From Heterohyrax brucei (taxonomy: Eukaryota > Chordata > Mammalia > Hyracoidea > Procaviidae): DNA of 64,000 nt. Within the stretch, counting starts at the first letter, position 1; every line of letters starts with the position of its first letter. The notes beneath the pieces were generated by a model that worked only from the letters and a program-made list of their open reading frames with translations, had not been told where the DNA came from and ran no database searches. The stretch spans positions 136,062,829 to 136,126,828 of the forward strand of contig CM053143.1 in NCBI GenBank assembly GCA_028571685.1. The letters run 5' to 3'. Shown here piece by piece: positions 10,631 through 22,060 of the stretch. The position numbers and the translations under genes are program-made.

Positions 10631-13068
10631 TATATAAGACCTTAGGTAAATAAACAAGTACAGATTTCAATGAAGTTCAGAAAAATTTAATTTACACTGC
10701 TAATCTAATTCTACCAGGAAGATAGCTCAGAATATGAATTAGGATGGACACATTTTTCAGATATACATATTTGTAGTTTTTGCTTTAAAGAGGCAATAGA
10801 GTAGCAGTAGCTTGCCCTGGCTTCCACTGCACTCTGATTATCCAAGCCAAGCAGCTGACAACCAGTGGCAGGACCTGCAGAAGGCTCTTGTCAGGGCAAA
10901 AGTGACTCTCCAGGCAGCTTCATTCAGGAAATCAAGAGGACAGACTTTCTTAAGTGATTTTCTCATTTGTTCTGGCTTCTGCTTGGCTAGAAAGAATACA
11001 TAAGCCATTTGTCTCAAATAAATGGTCCAGAAAATATAGCACCAAAACTGGTTTCAGGGAAACATAACAAAATCAGAACTGCCATAGTAGCTCAACCCAA
11101 CTGTCTGACAATGGTACTGAGTCATTTTGTTGAGAAGAATTGTAACGCCCTTTGTAACCATGGTCTCCCAAGTTTAGAAACAACTCCTAAACACCCCAAG
11201 TTCTCATTAAGATTTTATCATTCACAAGTTAAACTTTCCTTAAGTCCACTTATGCTAGCATTTTCAGCTACTGCTGTGTTTATGACAATAAGTATATTTA
11301 TTTAACTGGCTCTTATTTCTATGTTTTGTTCCTCCTCAACCTGGGTTCCCTGCAGCTAATTCTGTCTTAACATCTGCTTCTGTAGAAGGAAAGAAGTGAA
11401 GGCAACTTCCTAGCAGGTTCACAAATAAAAGGGGTGATTCCTAGAGTTAATTTTTCTCCTTCTCTGAGCTCTACAAAAGTGGAAAGAGGCTTACGACCAC
11501 ATATGAGGTCCATTTTATGTGCTAATTCATATAAATCTGTAAGAATCAAATTTACTCTGTCCTCAATTACTAATGTGTTTAGCTTCCAAAGACAAGGTGA
11601 TTATGTAAAACTGGTGATACGCAAAAGTGGAGGATGACCACATCAGATCACAAAACAGAGGATTACTACATCACTACATAACCATCAAACCACCAAGAAA
11701 TGTGGCTCAGCCACGTCCTTAGATGATAATCTTTGCCATCAAAGCCAACATGAGCCTCACATCCCAGTGTCTGTTACTGTCAGATGTACGTTATTAATGT
11801 GCAAAATAGTCAGATAGCAGATTTTTCACTATCGTGAACAAGAAAGAAGCTGTAATGGAATCATGGGAGAGACTGAAGGAAACAGAGAAAATCTTGGGGT
11901 CATGTTGAACTGTGGGCCATCGAATCAGCAAAACTGTGCACCCATCCACAATCAAAAGGTATTGGAACTAGATTGTTCACCTAGATTAAAATACTGCACA
12001 ATCTTTGTGAGTTCTACCAAATCACCTCTTACAAATAAAAGCGTTTGGTAAGAATAAGAACAAAAGCAGCATAGTTTTTCCCCTTGAGCTAGAGAAAACC
12101 CAAAGACAAGTAGTGCTGTGTTATCAAAGCAGGGAAAATCAATAGCAGGCTATGTTTATAACTACAACTCAGATCATACTGGAATTTGACAAGAACTTAT
12201 TGTTATATACCAAATTGGCTGTAAAGATGAGTTACTTTAATCATTGTCTTATGTCACATAGGAGTAATAATTAGTGAAGAGTCAGAAATGATATTTATTT
12301 GATATTTCCTATTCAGGAAGTATTAGACAAAAGTAAAATTATGGAGAAGTTAACATGCTAGGCAGGACAGAGTGAGCAATTAAATGACACAGTGATATTT
12401 CCTTTATCTTTACTAAAGGGGAAAAATGTTTTTAATAAAGTAATGTAGTAAGTTCCAGAAAGCCAAATGAGTCCAGTATGAAACATTTCTGAGTAGGTAA
12501 GACATCTTTGTTTCTTTGGTATTGAATTTTAGGATTTACTGAGAAAATAACAATTAAAAGTAAATATCCTCTAAATAATTTATCACAGTCTTATGATACT
12601 CATATTTATTAACTACATAAAGAGACAAAACTTGCTGCTAGAGGAACATTTATTACTACTAAAGTACTTGTTCTATTCGTTATAAAGCTGAGAAATGTTC
12701 CTAATTAAGTAACATTAATATGAGTGCAAACAGGATTCGTTGGGGCTGCTTCCTCTTGGAGGTTTTAAATATTAAATGAAGGAAAATGAAAGCTACCTCA
12801 GTTTGTCCATCTTAAATACGAAAGTTGTGTGACCTTATATCAAGAACATACAGGGTAGATTAATTAGCTGTTTTGATCTTTCTTATAGCCATTCTTCTGA
12901 AAGATAAAGCATGCCCGTAGCACTGGCTCCTCCTAACTTTTTATCCCAAACATCAAAGCATTTAAGTCAGCACATGAGACTGTCACCAGGTCAGAGTGAA
13001 ATAACATACAAACTCTAATTCCAAGTATGGTTTAGGACCTGGAAAATCAGGAGAACATACTTTTCAGT
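10631..13068. other. Repeat-poor AT-rich stretch, no feature recognised
   Basis: About 2.4 kb in which I recognise no SINE, LINE, LTR or DNA transposon, unusual for this window. Open frames at 10812-11305, 11434-11637 and 11863-12051 look like chance frames: no domains and composition like the flanks. It could be ancient unrecognisable repeat or unique intergenic DNA. Confidence 0.35.
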
Positions 13069-13069
13069 A

Positions 13070-13175
13070 GTTTTGTGGCTTGTCAAGTCCCTTGATGCTT
13101 TTGAGACTCAGTTTCTTCATCACTAAAATGAGGAGGCTGACCTTTTAGAAATCATCCAGTACTATGATTCTGCAT
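13070..13175 (+). repeat. MIR fragment
   Basis: Sense MIR core: GAGACTCAGTTTCTTCATCA followed by CTAAAATGAGGAGGCTGACC and CATCCAGTACTATGATTCTG. Confidence 0.7.
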
Positions 13176-13198
13176 CATACAACTTTTCTTTTAATTTT

Positions 13199-13215
13199 GT
13201 GTGTGTGTGTGTGTG
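13199..13215 (+). repeat. (GT)n microsatellite, short
   Basis: About eight GT units. Confidence 0.9.
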
Positions 13216-13371
13216 CATATGTTGAAAATACACATAACACATATGCCACCTCAATAATTTCTACATGTACAGTTCAGTATCATTGATTACATTCTTCAGG
13301 TTGTACACCCGTTCTTGCTATTCTTTTCCAAATCATTCCACTGTCATTAACATACACTAAATGCCATCTAT

Positions 13372-14042
13372 CTTAGTTACCTACTGCTGCTTTAACAGAA
13401 ATACAACAAGTGGATGGTTTTAACAAACAGCAGTTTATTCACTTACAGGCTAGTAGCTACAAGTCAACATTCAGGGCATCAGCTCCAGGGGAAGGTTTTC
13501 TCTCTGTCTGGGCCCTGGAAGAAGATCAATCTTCCACTGGACTAGCAGTCTCTCTTTGTAGAAAACTTGGGGCCAAAGGATGTGCTCAGCTACCAGCACT
13601 GCCTTCTTGGTGGCATGAGTCCCCACTCTCTGCTTGTTTACCTTTCATCTCTTGTAAGATAAAAGGTGGTGCAGACCACAATCCAGGGAAATTCCCTTTA
13701 TATTGCATCAGGGATGTGACCTCAGCAAGGGTGTTATCTACCACCACCCCCGCTGTCTAGTCAATTCCAACTCATAGCAACTCTATAGGGCAGAGTAGAA
13801 CTGCTCCAGAGAGTTTCCAGTGAGCATCTGGTGAATTCAGACTGGCAATCTTTTTGTTAACAGACACAGTTCTCAACCACTATGCCACCAGGGTTTCCAA
13901 GGTTGTTACAGCCCCACCCTAATCCTCTTTAACACAAAATTACAACCATAAAACGGAGAATAACCACACAACACTAGGAATCATGGCCCAACCAAGCTGA
14001 CACGTATTTTGGTAGAGAGATAACTCAATCCAGGACACTCTC
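13372..14042 (-). mobile_element. MaLR-like LTR fossil, afrotherian variety
   Basis: Minus-strand copy of an LTR-like repeat found four times here (also at 16.6, 24.5 and 44.9 kb). Landmarks on the plus strand: AGTTACCTACTGCTGCTTTA at the left (3') end, CATCTCTTGTAAGATAAAAG inside, and GATAACTCAATCCAGGACA at the right (5') end. The 5' start and AATAAAC-type 3' part resemble MLT1-class LTRs, but with a CATCCACTTG motif instead of the usual MLT1 one. It carries an antisense AfroSINE, so it is older than that SINE. Confidence 0.6.
13742..13901 (-). repeat. AfroSINE, short type, inside the LTR
   Basis: Antisense: AGTCAATTCCAACTCATAGC, GGCAGAGTAGAACTGCTCC, and the terminal ACCAGGGTTTCC. The LTR sequence continues on both sides. 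Confidence 0.92.
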
Positions 14043-14518
14043 TAAGCCAAAACTCCTCCTTTCCCTTTCCTCCCACATCTAACATGTAGATGTGTCATAC
14101 AATTCCTAATACTTAAGAGAAGCAAACACATCACTCTCTGTATCAGAACAAGATGCTAACTTGCTACAGAGGACAGAACTATATCAGAGTCTTGCCAGCA
14201 AAGGGAAGCAATTTCAAAGTCCTCCTGCCTCCTGCCCCTGAACTGCCTGCTACCTCCACAGCCCCCAGCAGGCCCAGGAAATCTAGTGACAGATTTCTGA
14301 GAAACCTAGTGATGGTTTCTTTAGATTCCTAGCAAAATCGGTCTCCATGTATTTATAGTTTCTCCTCAACACCCCCATGACCTCTGGCTTTTTAACTGCC
14401 TGTTTAATCTGTTTCTGCCAATATCCAAGTTCTCCTTTTGGTTTAACACACTTACGACATCTACCACTTTCTTAAATCACAGAAATGACATGTCAATTGA
14501 CTCTCTATCACTCACCAT
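14043..14518. other. No recognised feature
   Basis: About 475 bp with no repeat or gene I can name. Confidence 0.35.
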
Positions 14519-14630
14519 ACATTCATTCATTCATTCATTGGTCCAGCCATTTTTGAGCACCTACTCACACACTGGTCTTTGCTAGGCCTGGTCATCTTTG
14601 ATTAAAATGCTATGTACAGTGAGACCAATA
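14519..14630 (-). repeat. L2 3' end with (ATTC)n
   Basis: Antisense L2 3' terminus: four to five CATT/ATTC units (the L2 tail repeat), then TTTTGAGCACCTACTCACAC and GGTCTTTGCTAGGCC. Confidence 0.65.
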
Positions 14631-14644
14631 TATTGGTCAGAGAA

Positions 14645-14870
14645 GGCTGAGAACATCTGTTCAAATTTCAGCTCTTCCAATTACTGTGTTTCTTTGAATA
14701 AATATCTTAAGTTCACCACACTTCAATTTTCTTATTTGTAAAATATATTTAACAGTAGTGACCACTCCATAGGGTTTTGTGGAGAGTTAAGTAAGTAAGC
14801 CCGTCTGAAGTGCTCAGAACAGACCATGATAAGAACTTGATAAAGATTAGTTGTTGTTATTATCCCCAAA
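14645..14870 (+). repeat. MIR
   Basis: Nearly full sense MIR: TTCAAATTTCAGCTCTTCCA, TTACTGTGTTTCTTTGAATA, TTTTCTTATTTGTAAAATAT, GGGTTTTGTGGAGAGTTAAG, AAGTGCTCAGAACAGACC. Confidence 0.85.
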
Positions 14871-15284
14871 CTATCCGAACTAATCTGAGATCAACAGCCC
14901 CATGGCTGAGCTGCTGGTGACATTTGACACAGTGACTTCTATTTAAAACATGATATTTCATGGCTACAGAGTTGTCAGTCCACTTCACAGGGCCACTGGG
15001 GAATGGATTTGAGAAACACTTGTCACTGACAAGGATTAGTGAAGCAAGCAGAGTTGCTACTCAGAGAGCTCAGGGGCAGTGACAGTCGCTTTGCTCAAGC
15101 CTGAGCAGCAGCAAAAGGATGGCAAGAGCACAAGAAAAGAGCCAGATGAGAAGTGATTGCCAGGCAAACCCAGGATGACCTGAGCACTTGCTCAACCGAC
15201 CCCTCTTTGAAGGCACAGAAGTCTATGTTACTTCTTTACCAAACGGGACGCATTTGCCATGCCTGAACACTGCCAGAAAGTGGT
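14871..15284. other. No recognised feature
   Basis: About 410 bp before the trinucleotide tract. Nothing recognised. Confidence 0.35.
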
Positions 15285-15775
15285 AGTGATTGTATAATTG
15301 TCACAGTAGCTTAATAGTGGTAGTAGCATTCATGACAATAATTGAAAGCACAGTAGTTACAAGAGCAGAGAGCCGATGGTAGCAGCGGTAAGAGTCACCA
15401 CGGTAGTGCTGGTGATCACAGCAGCGGTGTCGCTGTGCTGGCTGTGAGAGCAGGGGTAGTGGCGATGGTGCAGAATGCATCGCAGCAGTGGCAGTAGTAG
15501 TAGCAGAGTGGTAGCAAGAGCAACGACAGCAGTAGTAACAGCTTCAGTAGGGGCTCCAGCGGTGTAGTAGGAATCATAGCTTCGGTAGTAGTACAGAAGC
15601 AGTAGTTGTAGCAACGGTTTAGCAGTAACCAGAGCAGTGACAGTGATAACAGTAGTGATGGTAGTAGTGTTGGTCATAATAGGCATCATAATAGCGGTGG
15701 TAAAATAGTAGCAAGGGTATGAGAGCAATCGCAGCAGCAATAATAACAGTAACAGTAGCAGTGGTAGCTGGGTTA
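15285..15775 (+). repeat. Degenerate trinucleotide tract (GYA/GTR-like)
   Basis: About 490 bp dominated by triplets such as GTA, GCA, GTG, GAT and AAT in near-constant 3-bp phase, with the best run AGTAGTAGTAGCAGAGTGG near 15495. No single unit repeats purely for long. The 140-codon open frame on the minus strand (15357-15779; rich in Leu, Thr, Tyr and Ala) is a by-product of the period and lacks any domain. Confidence 0.85.
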
Positions 15776-15804
15776 ACACCCGGAAGAGTTAACGGAAGTC
15801 AGCT

Positions 15805-15905
15805 CAGGGCAATCGCAGAGTTTTGTAACACTGATCTAAGCACTTTAGGTTTATTAACTCAATTCATTCTCACAACCACCCCTGTGAGTAGATACCACTG
15901 TAAAG
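15805..15905 (-). repeat. MIR fragment
   Basis: Antisense MIR: CTGATCTAAGCACTTTAGGT, TTAACTCAATTCATTCTCAC, CCCTGTGAGTAGATACCACT. Confidence 0.7.
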
Positions 15906-16237
15906 ATCCACTTTACAGCAGTGCCCATAATATATCAGATGATTTCAATTCTGAGCGATATCGAACTTGGTGACAGTGGTTCCATCAGTATTTCATTAAG
16001 ATTTTGGTCCTCTCAACTCGAATCCTCCAATTCTGCACTCACAAGCTAAAGAAACTCCACTGCCATCTATATCTTTGTACTTGGTTCCATTGGGGAAGAC
16101 ATCTCATAAGCAATATGAAATTGCTTCCTCCCTTTTAACAAGGGTGTCACTCTTGGCAAATAAAAAAAAGAAGAAGAAAAAAGGTGTTGCCCTCTGATGG
16201 TGGGTACTTGATAAAGTGGCTTCCTAGAGTGGGTAGA
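15906..16237. other. No recognised feature
   Basis: About 330 bp, with a short A/G-rich run near 16164-16184. Nothing else recognised. Confidence 0.35.
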
Positions 16238-16440
16238 GGTCCCTGGGTGGTGAAGACTTAAGCATTCGACTATCAGCCAAATGACTGGGGGTGCGAAGTC
16301 ACCCACAGGCACCTCAGAAGATGGCCCAGCAGTCTGCTTCTGAAAGGCCACGGTCCTTGAAAACCCTATGTAGCAATTCTACTCTGCACATCAGCATCAC
16401 CAGGAGTCAGAATTAACTCAATGGCAATGAACAACCCCAA
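16238..16440 (+). repeat. AfroSINE, long type
   Basis: Head GGTCCCTGGGTGGTGAAGAC, B-box region diverged, internal block GCAGTCTGCTTCTGAAAGGC, tail GAGTCAGAATTAACTCAATG followed by AACAACCCC. Confidence 0.88.
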
Positions 16441-16564
16441 TAAGAGGAGTGGGTAAAAGAGAAAGGAAGGAAAGGACACGTTTTCCATCACCTCCCTCGT
16501 GGCTACGGTAGAGTCACTGTACCTCCTCGATGCCAGAGACAGCAGGCTGCCTGACTTTGGCTTT

Positions 16565-17025
16565 CTGCCATGTCATGGATTGAATTGTGTCCCCCTCAAA
16601 AATGTATGAGTTGATTTGACTTGGTTTGGAGTTCTAACATGGTGCCTTTCCTCCCATGTGTTGTGGATCCTGCCTCTGTGATTTGATGATGGAAAATGGT
16701 TTGCAGTTGTGTTAGTAAGGCAGGACTCAGGCTTGTGGAATATAAGGGAGAGAAGTGAGCTGAGGAAGTTGGGAACCTCATACCACCGAGAGAGAAACAC
16801 CGAGAGCAGAGCACGTCCTTTGGACCTGAGGTTCCTGTGCCGAGATGCTCTCACTGGACGTGGACTCAGCCTACTGGACTGTGATGATTTTTTATATTGA
16901 ATGGACTTGAAACTTAGGAATGGATTTGTGGCTTACCAGACTGAGACAATAAAAGGTTCTCTACATGAAACCTTCCACTCGTGGTATTTTCTGTTGGAGC
17001 AGTGCCCAGTGACTAAGATATGCCA
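16565..17025 (+). mobile_element. MaLR-like LTR fossil, afrotherian variety
   Basis: Sense copy of the same repeat as at 13.4 kb: ATGGATTGAATTGTGTCCCC at the start, GAGCAGAGCACGTCCTTTGG and GACCTGAGGTTCCTGTGCC in the middle, CCACTCGTGGTATTTTCTG and a TGACTAAGATA end. Solo; no internal region. Confidence 0.6.
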
Positions 17026-17147
17026 CAACCTGCTAGCATCTCTGCCTGCCAGATGACTCAACTTTTCCCTTTAATAAATTAAGAAGTCTCTAGAAAAGCC
17101 TTCACAAATAATGATTATGAGTAAGAAATAAAACTAAAAAATGCAAA

Positions 17148-17572
17148 TTAGTTGTGGTCAAGCCAGTGCCCACTCATGGCAACCCCATGTGTTTCAGAGA
17201 AGAACTTTACTTCACAGGACTTTCAACAGATCAGAACCATTCAAGAGCTTCTCTCAGTGGTTATACACTCCGCTGCTAATGGGATGAAAGACTGGTGGTT
17301 CAAGTTCACCCAGAGGTGCCTTGGCAGAAAGACCTGGTTGTCTACTCCCAAACGGTCATAGCCATCATAAACCCTGTGGAACACAGTTCTACTCTCACAC
17401 AAATAGGGTCCCCCTGAGTTGAAATCAATTTAATGGCAACTAGTTTGGTTTAGTCTGGACCCTTAGGAAGGCACTAGGCCTTTCTTCCAAGTTTCTTCTG
17501 CATAGATTCAAGCCACCAACCTTTTGGTCAACAGCTATGCATGGAACCATTGTACCACTCAGAAACTCCTAG
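17148..17572 (-). repeat. AfroSINE, long type, split by another SINE
   Basis: Left part (17148-17249) is the antisense tail: CCAGTGCCCACTCATGGCAA, CAGAGAAGAACTTTACTTCA. Right part (17453-17572) resumes with AAGGCACTAGGCCTTTCTTC and ends at ACCACTCAGAAACTCC. The interruption is a second long AfroSINE in the other orientation. Confidence 0.85.
17250..17452 (+). repeat. AfroSINE, long type, nested
   Basis: Sense copy inside the antisense one: head AGAGCTTCTCTCAGTGGTTA, B-box-like GGTTCAAGTTCACCCAGAGG, internal block GGCAGAAAGACCTGGTTGTC, tail GAGTTGAAATCAATTTAATG and TTTGGTTTAG. Confidence 0.85.
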
Positions 17573-17589
17573 AGTCAGATGTAAACCAA

Positions 17590-17753
17590 AACTTACCGAA
17601 CCCACTGTCATCGATTTAGTTCCAAGTCACAGAGACGCTAAAGGAAAGAGTAGAACTGCCCTATAGAGTTTCCGAGGAGTACCCGGTGGGTTCAAACTGC
17701 CACCTTTTGGTTAGCAGCTGTACTTCTTAACCATTACACCACCAGGGTTTCAG
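17590..17753 (-). repeat. AfroSINE, short type
   Basis: Antisense: AACCCACTGTCATCGATTTA, GAGTAGAACTGCCCTATAGA, GGTTCAAACTGCCACCTTTT, ending ACCACCAGGGTTTC. Confidence 0.92.
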
Positions 17754-17769
17754 AATCACATATACTTTA

Positions 17770-17885
17770 GTGCCAATGCCCACTCTACCACTAATGGCAC
17801 AATTCTTTCAGACTCGCTTTCTTGCTCTGTAAAACAAAGGTTAATTCGTACCTCATAGAGCTGTTAGAACAAATAAAAGAGAAGA
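17770..17885 (+). repeat. MIR fragment
   Basis: Sense: CTCTACCACTAATGGCAC, CTTTCTTGCTCTGTAAAACA, GTACCTCATAGAGCTGTTAG. Confidence 0.7.
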
Positions 17886-18024
17886 CACATCAAGAGCCTA
17901 ACTCAAGAACAGAATTTCAAAGTTTCATGAAATCCAGATTTTTTCTAGTCATAGATGCTGGATGAACTTGACATTATTGCCCTGAAATCATCTTTAAACT
18001 TTAAACCAAAAATATCCCCTAAAG

Positions 18025-18767
18025 GGACATCTAGGTCAATAGGTAAAACAAAGTTTTTTGTGAAAATGTTCTACATCCCACTCTGGTGAATGGTTCTGGG
18101 GTCAGTAAGCAGCCACCTAAGTAGGACCAACTGGTCTCAAACCATCCGGAGAAGAGAAGAACGAAAGACATCAAAGACATAAAGAAAAGATGAGCTCAAG
18201 AGACAGAAGGACCATATTATCCAGAGACTACCTCAGCATGAGACAAGAAGCACTAGATGGTGTCTGGCCATCAACAACAACTGCCCTGACAGAGAATACA
18301 ACACAGAGTCCCTGATGCAGCAGGAGAAAAATGGTATGCAGAACTAGAACTCTTCTAAAAGCCCAGATTTGATGGACTGACAGACTGAAGCATCTACGGA
18401 AGATGTGGTCCCCAGACTCTCTGTTAGCCCAGAGCTAAAACTATTTCTAAAACCAACTTTTCAGACAAACACTGGACTAGATTATAAGACATAAAATGAT
18501 GCTGGTGAGGAGTATGCTTCTTGGAATAAGTAAGTACATGAGGCTACCCGGGCAGCTGCTACCCAGAGGCAAGATGAGAGGGCAGAAGGGGACAGTAGCT
18601 GATAGAACAGACATAGGAAATACAAGACAGAAAGGAGGAGTGCACTGTCACAGAATGGGGAGAGTAGCTAGAGTTGCATAGCAAAGCACAAGCAAGGTTT
18701 TGCATGACAAATTGACTTGGACTATAAACTTTCATTTAAAGCACAATATTAAAAAAAAAAAAAAAAA
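18025..18767 (+). mobile_element. L1 3' UTR, variant B, 5'-truncated
   Basis: Starts with the L1 3' UTR element GGACATCTAGGTCAAT, then TCTGGTGAATGGTTCTGGGG, ACTAGATGGTGTCTGGCCAT, and the variant-B end with CCAGAGGCAAGATGAGAGG and a poly(A) of 17. The 8-bp repeat CCCTAAAG at 18017-18024 and 18768-18775 brackets it exactly, which supports the ends given. No ORF2 part is left. Confidence 0.85.
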
Positions 18768-18775
18768 CCCTAAAG

Positions 18776-20467
18776 TAATCTTAAAACTGAACAATAGATT
18801 AAATCAACTAGTAAAAAAAAAAGCTCTGTCTTCAGCATTAGGACTCTTTTAAGATCTAGCTGTACGGGATCAAATTAACACCAGCAGCTCGAAAGATGAG
18901 ACAGGAACCTTAGGGAGCAGTGAGTTTCTGTTAGGAGGGAGGAACGACTCAGAAAAGGAGGGTGAGACAGGTTGTACAACTTGAAGGTGTCATCAATGTC
19001 ACTGAATTGTACATACAGAAACTGCTGAATTAGCATATGTTCTGCTGCATGTTTTTTCAACAACAAAAAAGTAAATTAAAAAAAAAGAATCTGACCCAGT
19101 AGTTGGCACACATTAGTCCTAAATAACAATTACTTGTGATTATAGTTGCTGATATTATTCTTTTCCTTTAAACCATCACCTCCATTAGTGTCATGAATAG
19201 ATGCCCAAGTAATTCTTGCAGGAAACTAAACTCTTCTTTAACTTTACCCAGGAAATTCAGGAAATAAAGTTTTAGGTTTGTCACATCACGGAGCTAGCCA
19301 GGCACCCATTCCCCAAAGATGCTGGGACAAAAGAACCATAGAAGAGACTGAGTTGGCTCCCCAGAGTCCCCCACTCTTTCCTTAATGTTTTTACACTCCT
19401 TTCCCGTCCTCTATTCTTGCCTGATTCTAAATATTTCAATATCCACGTGGGTCACAGTGAGGATGGCCAACTGCACATAACAGATTGTTTGGGAAATAAC
19501 CAACCTACTTGGGTTATAAAATGCTTAGCAAATTTTAGAATAAGATGCTGTGTAAAAATGAAGAGTAATAATTTAACTGTCCCAGAAGTCAATTAATAGA
19601 CACAAACTGCTTTGAGATCTTTAAACAAAAGGCGTTCTTCCAACGCTAAGTATACCTTGGTGTTTTGCTTTTGTCCTCACTTTCAGCTATTTATCAAAAG
19701 CACATTTTAGTTCATTTCTCCTTTTTCAGATAACTACCTCATTTGGGGCTCCTGTGGTTTTCCTGAATATCCCCTCCCTTGAGCCTTCCAGTAGGAGAAG
19801 TGGAGCTCATTCTCTTTGCTGGGATTTCCGTGGGTGAGTAGACATGACGCCTTTGATGAATCTTTTATTCTCCCTTTGTTCCTAAACTACGGCTTCTGCT
19901 GCCTCTGACTTGGTGTTTGCTGCGTAGTTGTGAGTTAGCCACCTCTGTTTTGAGCTTCATCAAGAGTTTCCCTGGCCTGATGCACAGGCTTCTTTCTAGT
20001 GACACAATCTCCAGGGAGAATGGAGTTGATATGGTTGTTCACCCGCTCCATGAGAATTTACCTTGTACACACGCTGTCACCTTTTATTCTAGTTACGGCA
20101 TCATATGGCAATTGCACTCCCATAGATTCCTATCCCCGTGAAAACTGACAAGAAGCAACTGTGTGTCCTTCAGAATTCCTTACACATTGCATTCACTGTC
20201 TACAGGTAGGAAGGGTCTATACCAGCCATTCCCAGGGAAGAAGGCACAGACTCCAGCTTTTGAGCTTAACTTTCCCCAGGAAATCAACACCTGGAAAGAA
20301 ACAAACCTCTATTTGTTTTTTAAAAAAAGAAAAGAGGTAACTTTTTTTTTCTCCCACATCTACAAAGACATAACTATACTTAGAATACTGAGACACTCTC
20401 CTTTATCTCCTACCTTGGAAAAACTGTTACATAGGCATATTAGTCACTGTTCAGATATTTTTGACAG
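18776..20467. other. No recognised feature
   Basis: About 1.7 kb without a repeat or gene I can name, apart from short A runs. Frames at 19917-20141 and 20163-20489 show no domain. Part near 19.7-20.2 kb is complex sequence that could be unique or conserved. Confidence 0.35.
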
Positions 20468-20622
20468 CCACCAAGTCCACTGCTGTTGAATCAACTCTGA
20501 CTCATAGTGACCCTATGGGTCACAGTAGAACTATAGATTTCCAAGGAGCACCTGGCACCCTTGAACAGCCAACCTTTTGGTTTACAGACAGCACTTAACC
20601 ACTACACCACCAGAGTTTCCAT
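20468..20622 (-). repeat. AfroSINE, short type
   Basis: Antisense: AAGTCCACTGCTGTTGAATC, GTAGAACTATAGATTTCCAA, GGAGCACCTGGCACCC, ending ACCACCAGAGTTTCC. Confidence 0.92.
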
Positions 20623-20814
20623 CATTTTTGACACAGGGGATTTAAATAAAATGGTGACAAAGGGGTTAAAAGGCTGGCCAGGTGCAATGTGGAGTTACCC
20701 AGAGATCAGTAACTACAGCAAGCTGCTATTGGCCCTACTGCTGGTAGAGAAAAGGGGTGAACACAATGTCACCCAGAACCCACCGAGCACCCTCTACCTA
20801 CAACAGAGGGCTCT

Positions 20815-21345
20815 GCCACTGTATTTGTTGTCTATTGCTGTATCAGATTACCTCAAGATGTAACGGCTCAAAACACGTTTATTATCTGACAGTTACTGTG
20901 AATCACACATCTGGACATTGCTTAGCTAGGTCCTCCTCTGCTCCAGGGTCTCTCACAGACTGTGACTACAGGACTCAACCATCCAAAGGCTCAAACAGGG
21001 AAAGACTCACTTCCAGTCTCACATAGGTGTTGCCGAGTTCTGTTCCTTACAGTCTGTTGGAATGCAATTTCTTACTGTCTTTTGGCTGGAGTCTGCACAC
21101 AGTTCATTGACACACAGGCTAATAAATGTGGGAGCTTGCTTCATCAAAATTTGCAAGCTGATAAGACAGTAGAGTCTGCTAGCAAACAGAAGTCATGATC
21201 TTTGTTACCCTAGTCACAGAAGTGACACCCACCAGTACTGTCATATACTAATGGCTATCAGCAAGTTACCCCCCGGGAGAGGATTACTCAAGGTCCTGTG
21301 AGGTGAGGATCATCAAAGGCCACCTTAGGGGGATCGACCACAGCT
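20815..21345 (-). mobile_element. Old mammalian LTR-type repeat (MLT1-class?)
   Basis: Plus-strand landmarks TTGTTGTCTATTGCTGTATC, CGTTTATTATCTGACAGTTA, AAGTGACACCCACCAGTACT, and a right end with GATCATCAAAGGCCACCTTA belong to a widespread old mammalian repeat. I am not sure of the family name; the left end looks like an antisense MaLR 3' end. Solo and diverged. Confidence 0.5.
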
Positions 21346-21899
21346 CCTAAGTAGGAACCCAGGAGCCCAAGCTCCTACCAATGATGCTGAAACCACTACC
21401 AACACTGTTGGATCCCCAGTCACTCAAAGGCCAACCGACAGCTAGATGAATGGCACTTCCCATCCTACCACCTTCCAGTTTCCCCCAAGCACTCCTGTCA
21501 TCGAGACTTGGCTACAACCCAACTAGCAATGGAGTCTAAAAATGTGCTAACTGTAAGACAGTAGCTGGTACCATAGCAAGGGGGGTCATTTCCTTTCCCT
21601 CCCATACCATCCCACCCAAACCATTCATTTTGGGGCCCCTTACATTCCTTTTTGCTTTAATTAGTTGATGACCTAATATAGTCTGCTCTGCACATAAGCC
21701 CCACTCACAACCGCTTCTCTGGAATACACCATTCGGGTAAGCTTCCTGGTATTATACTCTGTGTCCTAGCTCTTTCCCTGCTTCTTTCTCTTCTAACTTC
21801 CCTCCAAGTTTAGCTCTCATGTGTCTTGTGCCCTTGTCTCCTCAGTCCTCTTATCTTAGCTAAGTGGAACTAGACGATAATGGGAGGCTTCTAAAACAA
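21346..21899. other. No recognised feature
   Basis: About 550 bp, T/C-rich toward the right. Nothing recognised. Confidence 0.35.
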
Positions 21900-22060
21900 A
21901 TTCAATCAACAAAGTTTATGATGTAGATGCTATGATTCAGGCTTTATGCTAGGTGCTAGGGATGCAAAGATGAAAAAGAAACAGTTCCTGTCCTTGAAGA
22001 GCACGGAGCTATGCCAGGGACACACAGGCACTCAAACAGATGTCGATAATACAAAGTGAT
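21900..22060 (-). repeat. L2 3' end
   Basis: Antisense L2: TTTATGCTAGGTGCTAGGGA, TGCAAAGATGAAAAAGAAAC, TCCTGTCCTTGAAGAGCACG. Confidence 0.75.

Noticed and set aside
13410-13760. 116-codon plus-strand open frame
   Set aside because: It lies within an antisense LTR-like fossil and runs into the inserted AfroSINE; no host gene signal.
15357-15779. 140-codon minus-strand open frame rich in Leu/Thr/Ala
   Set aside because: Produced by the 3-bp period of the trinucleotide tract; no domain, no family.
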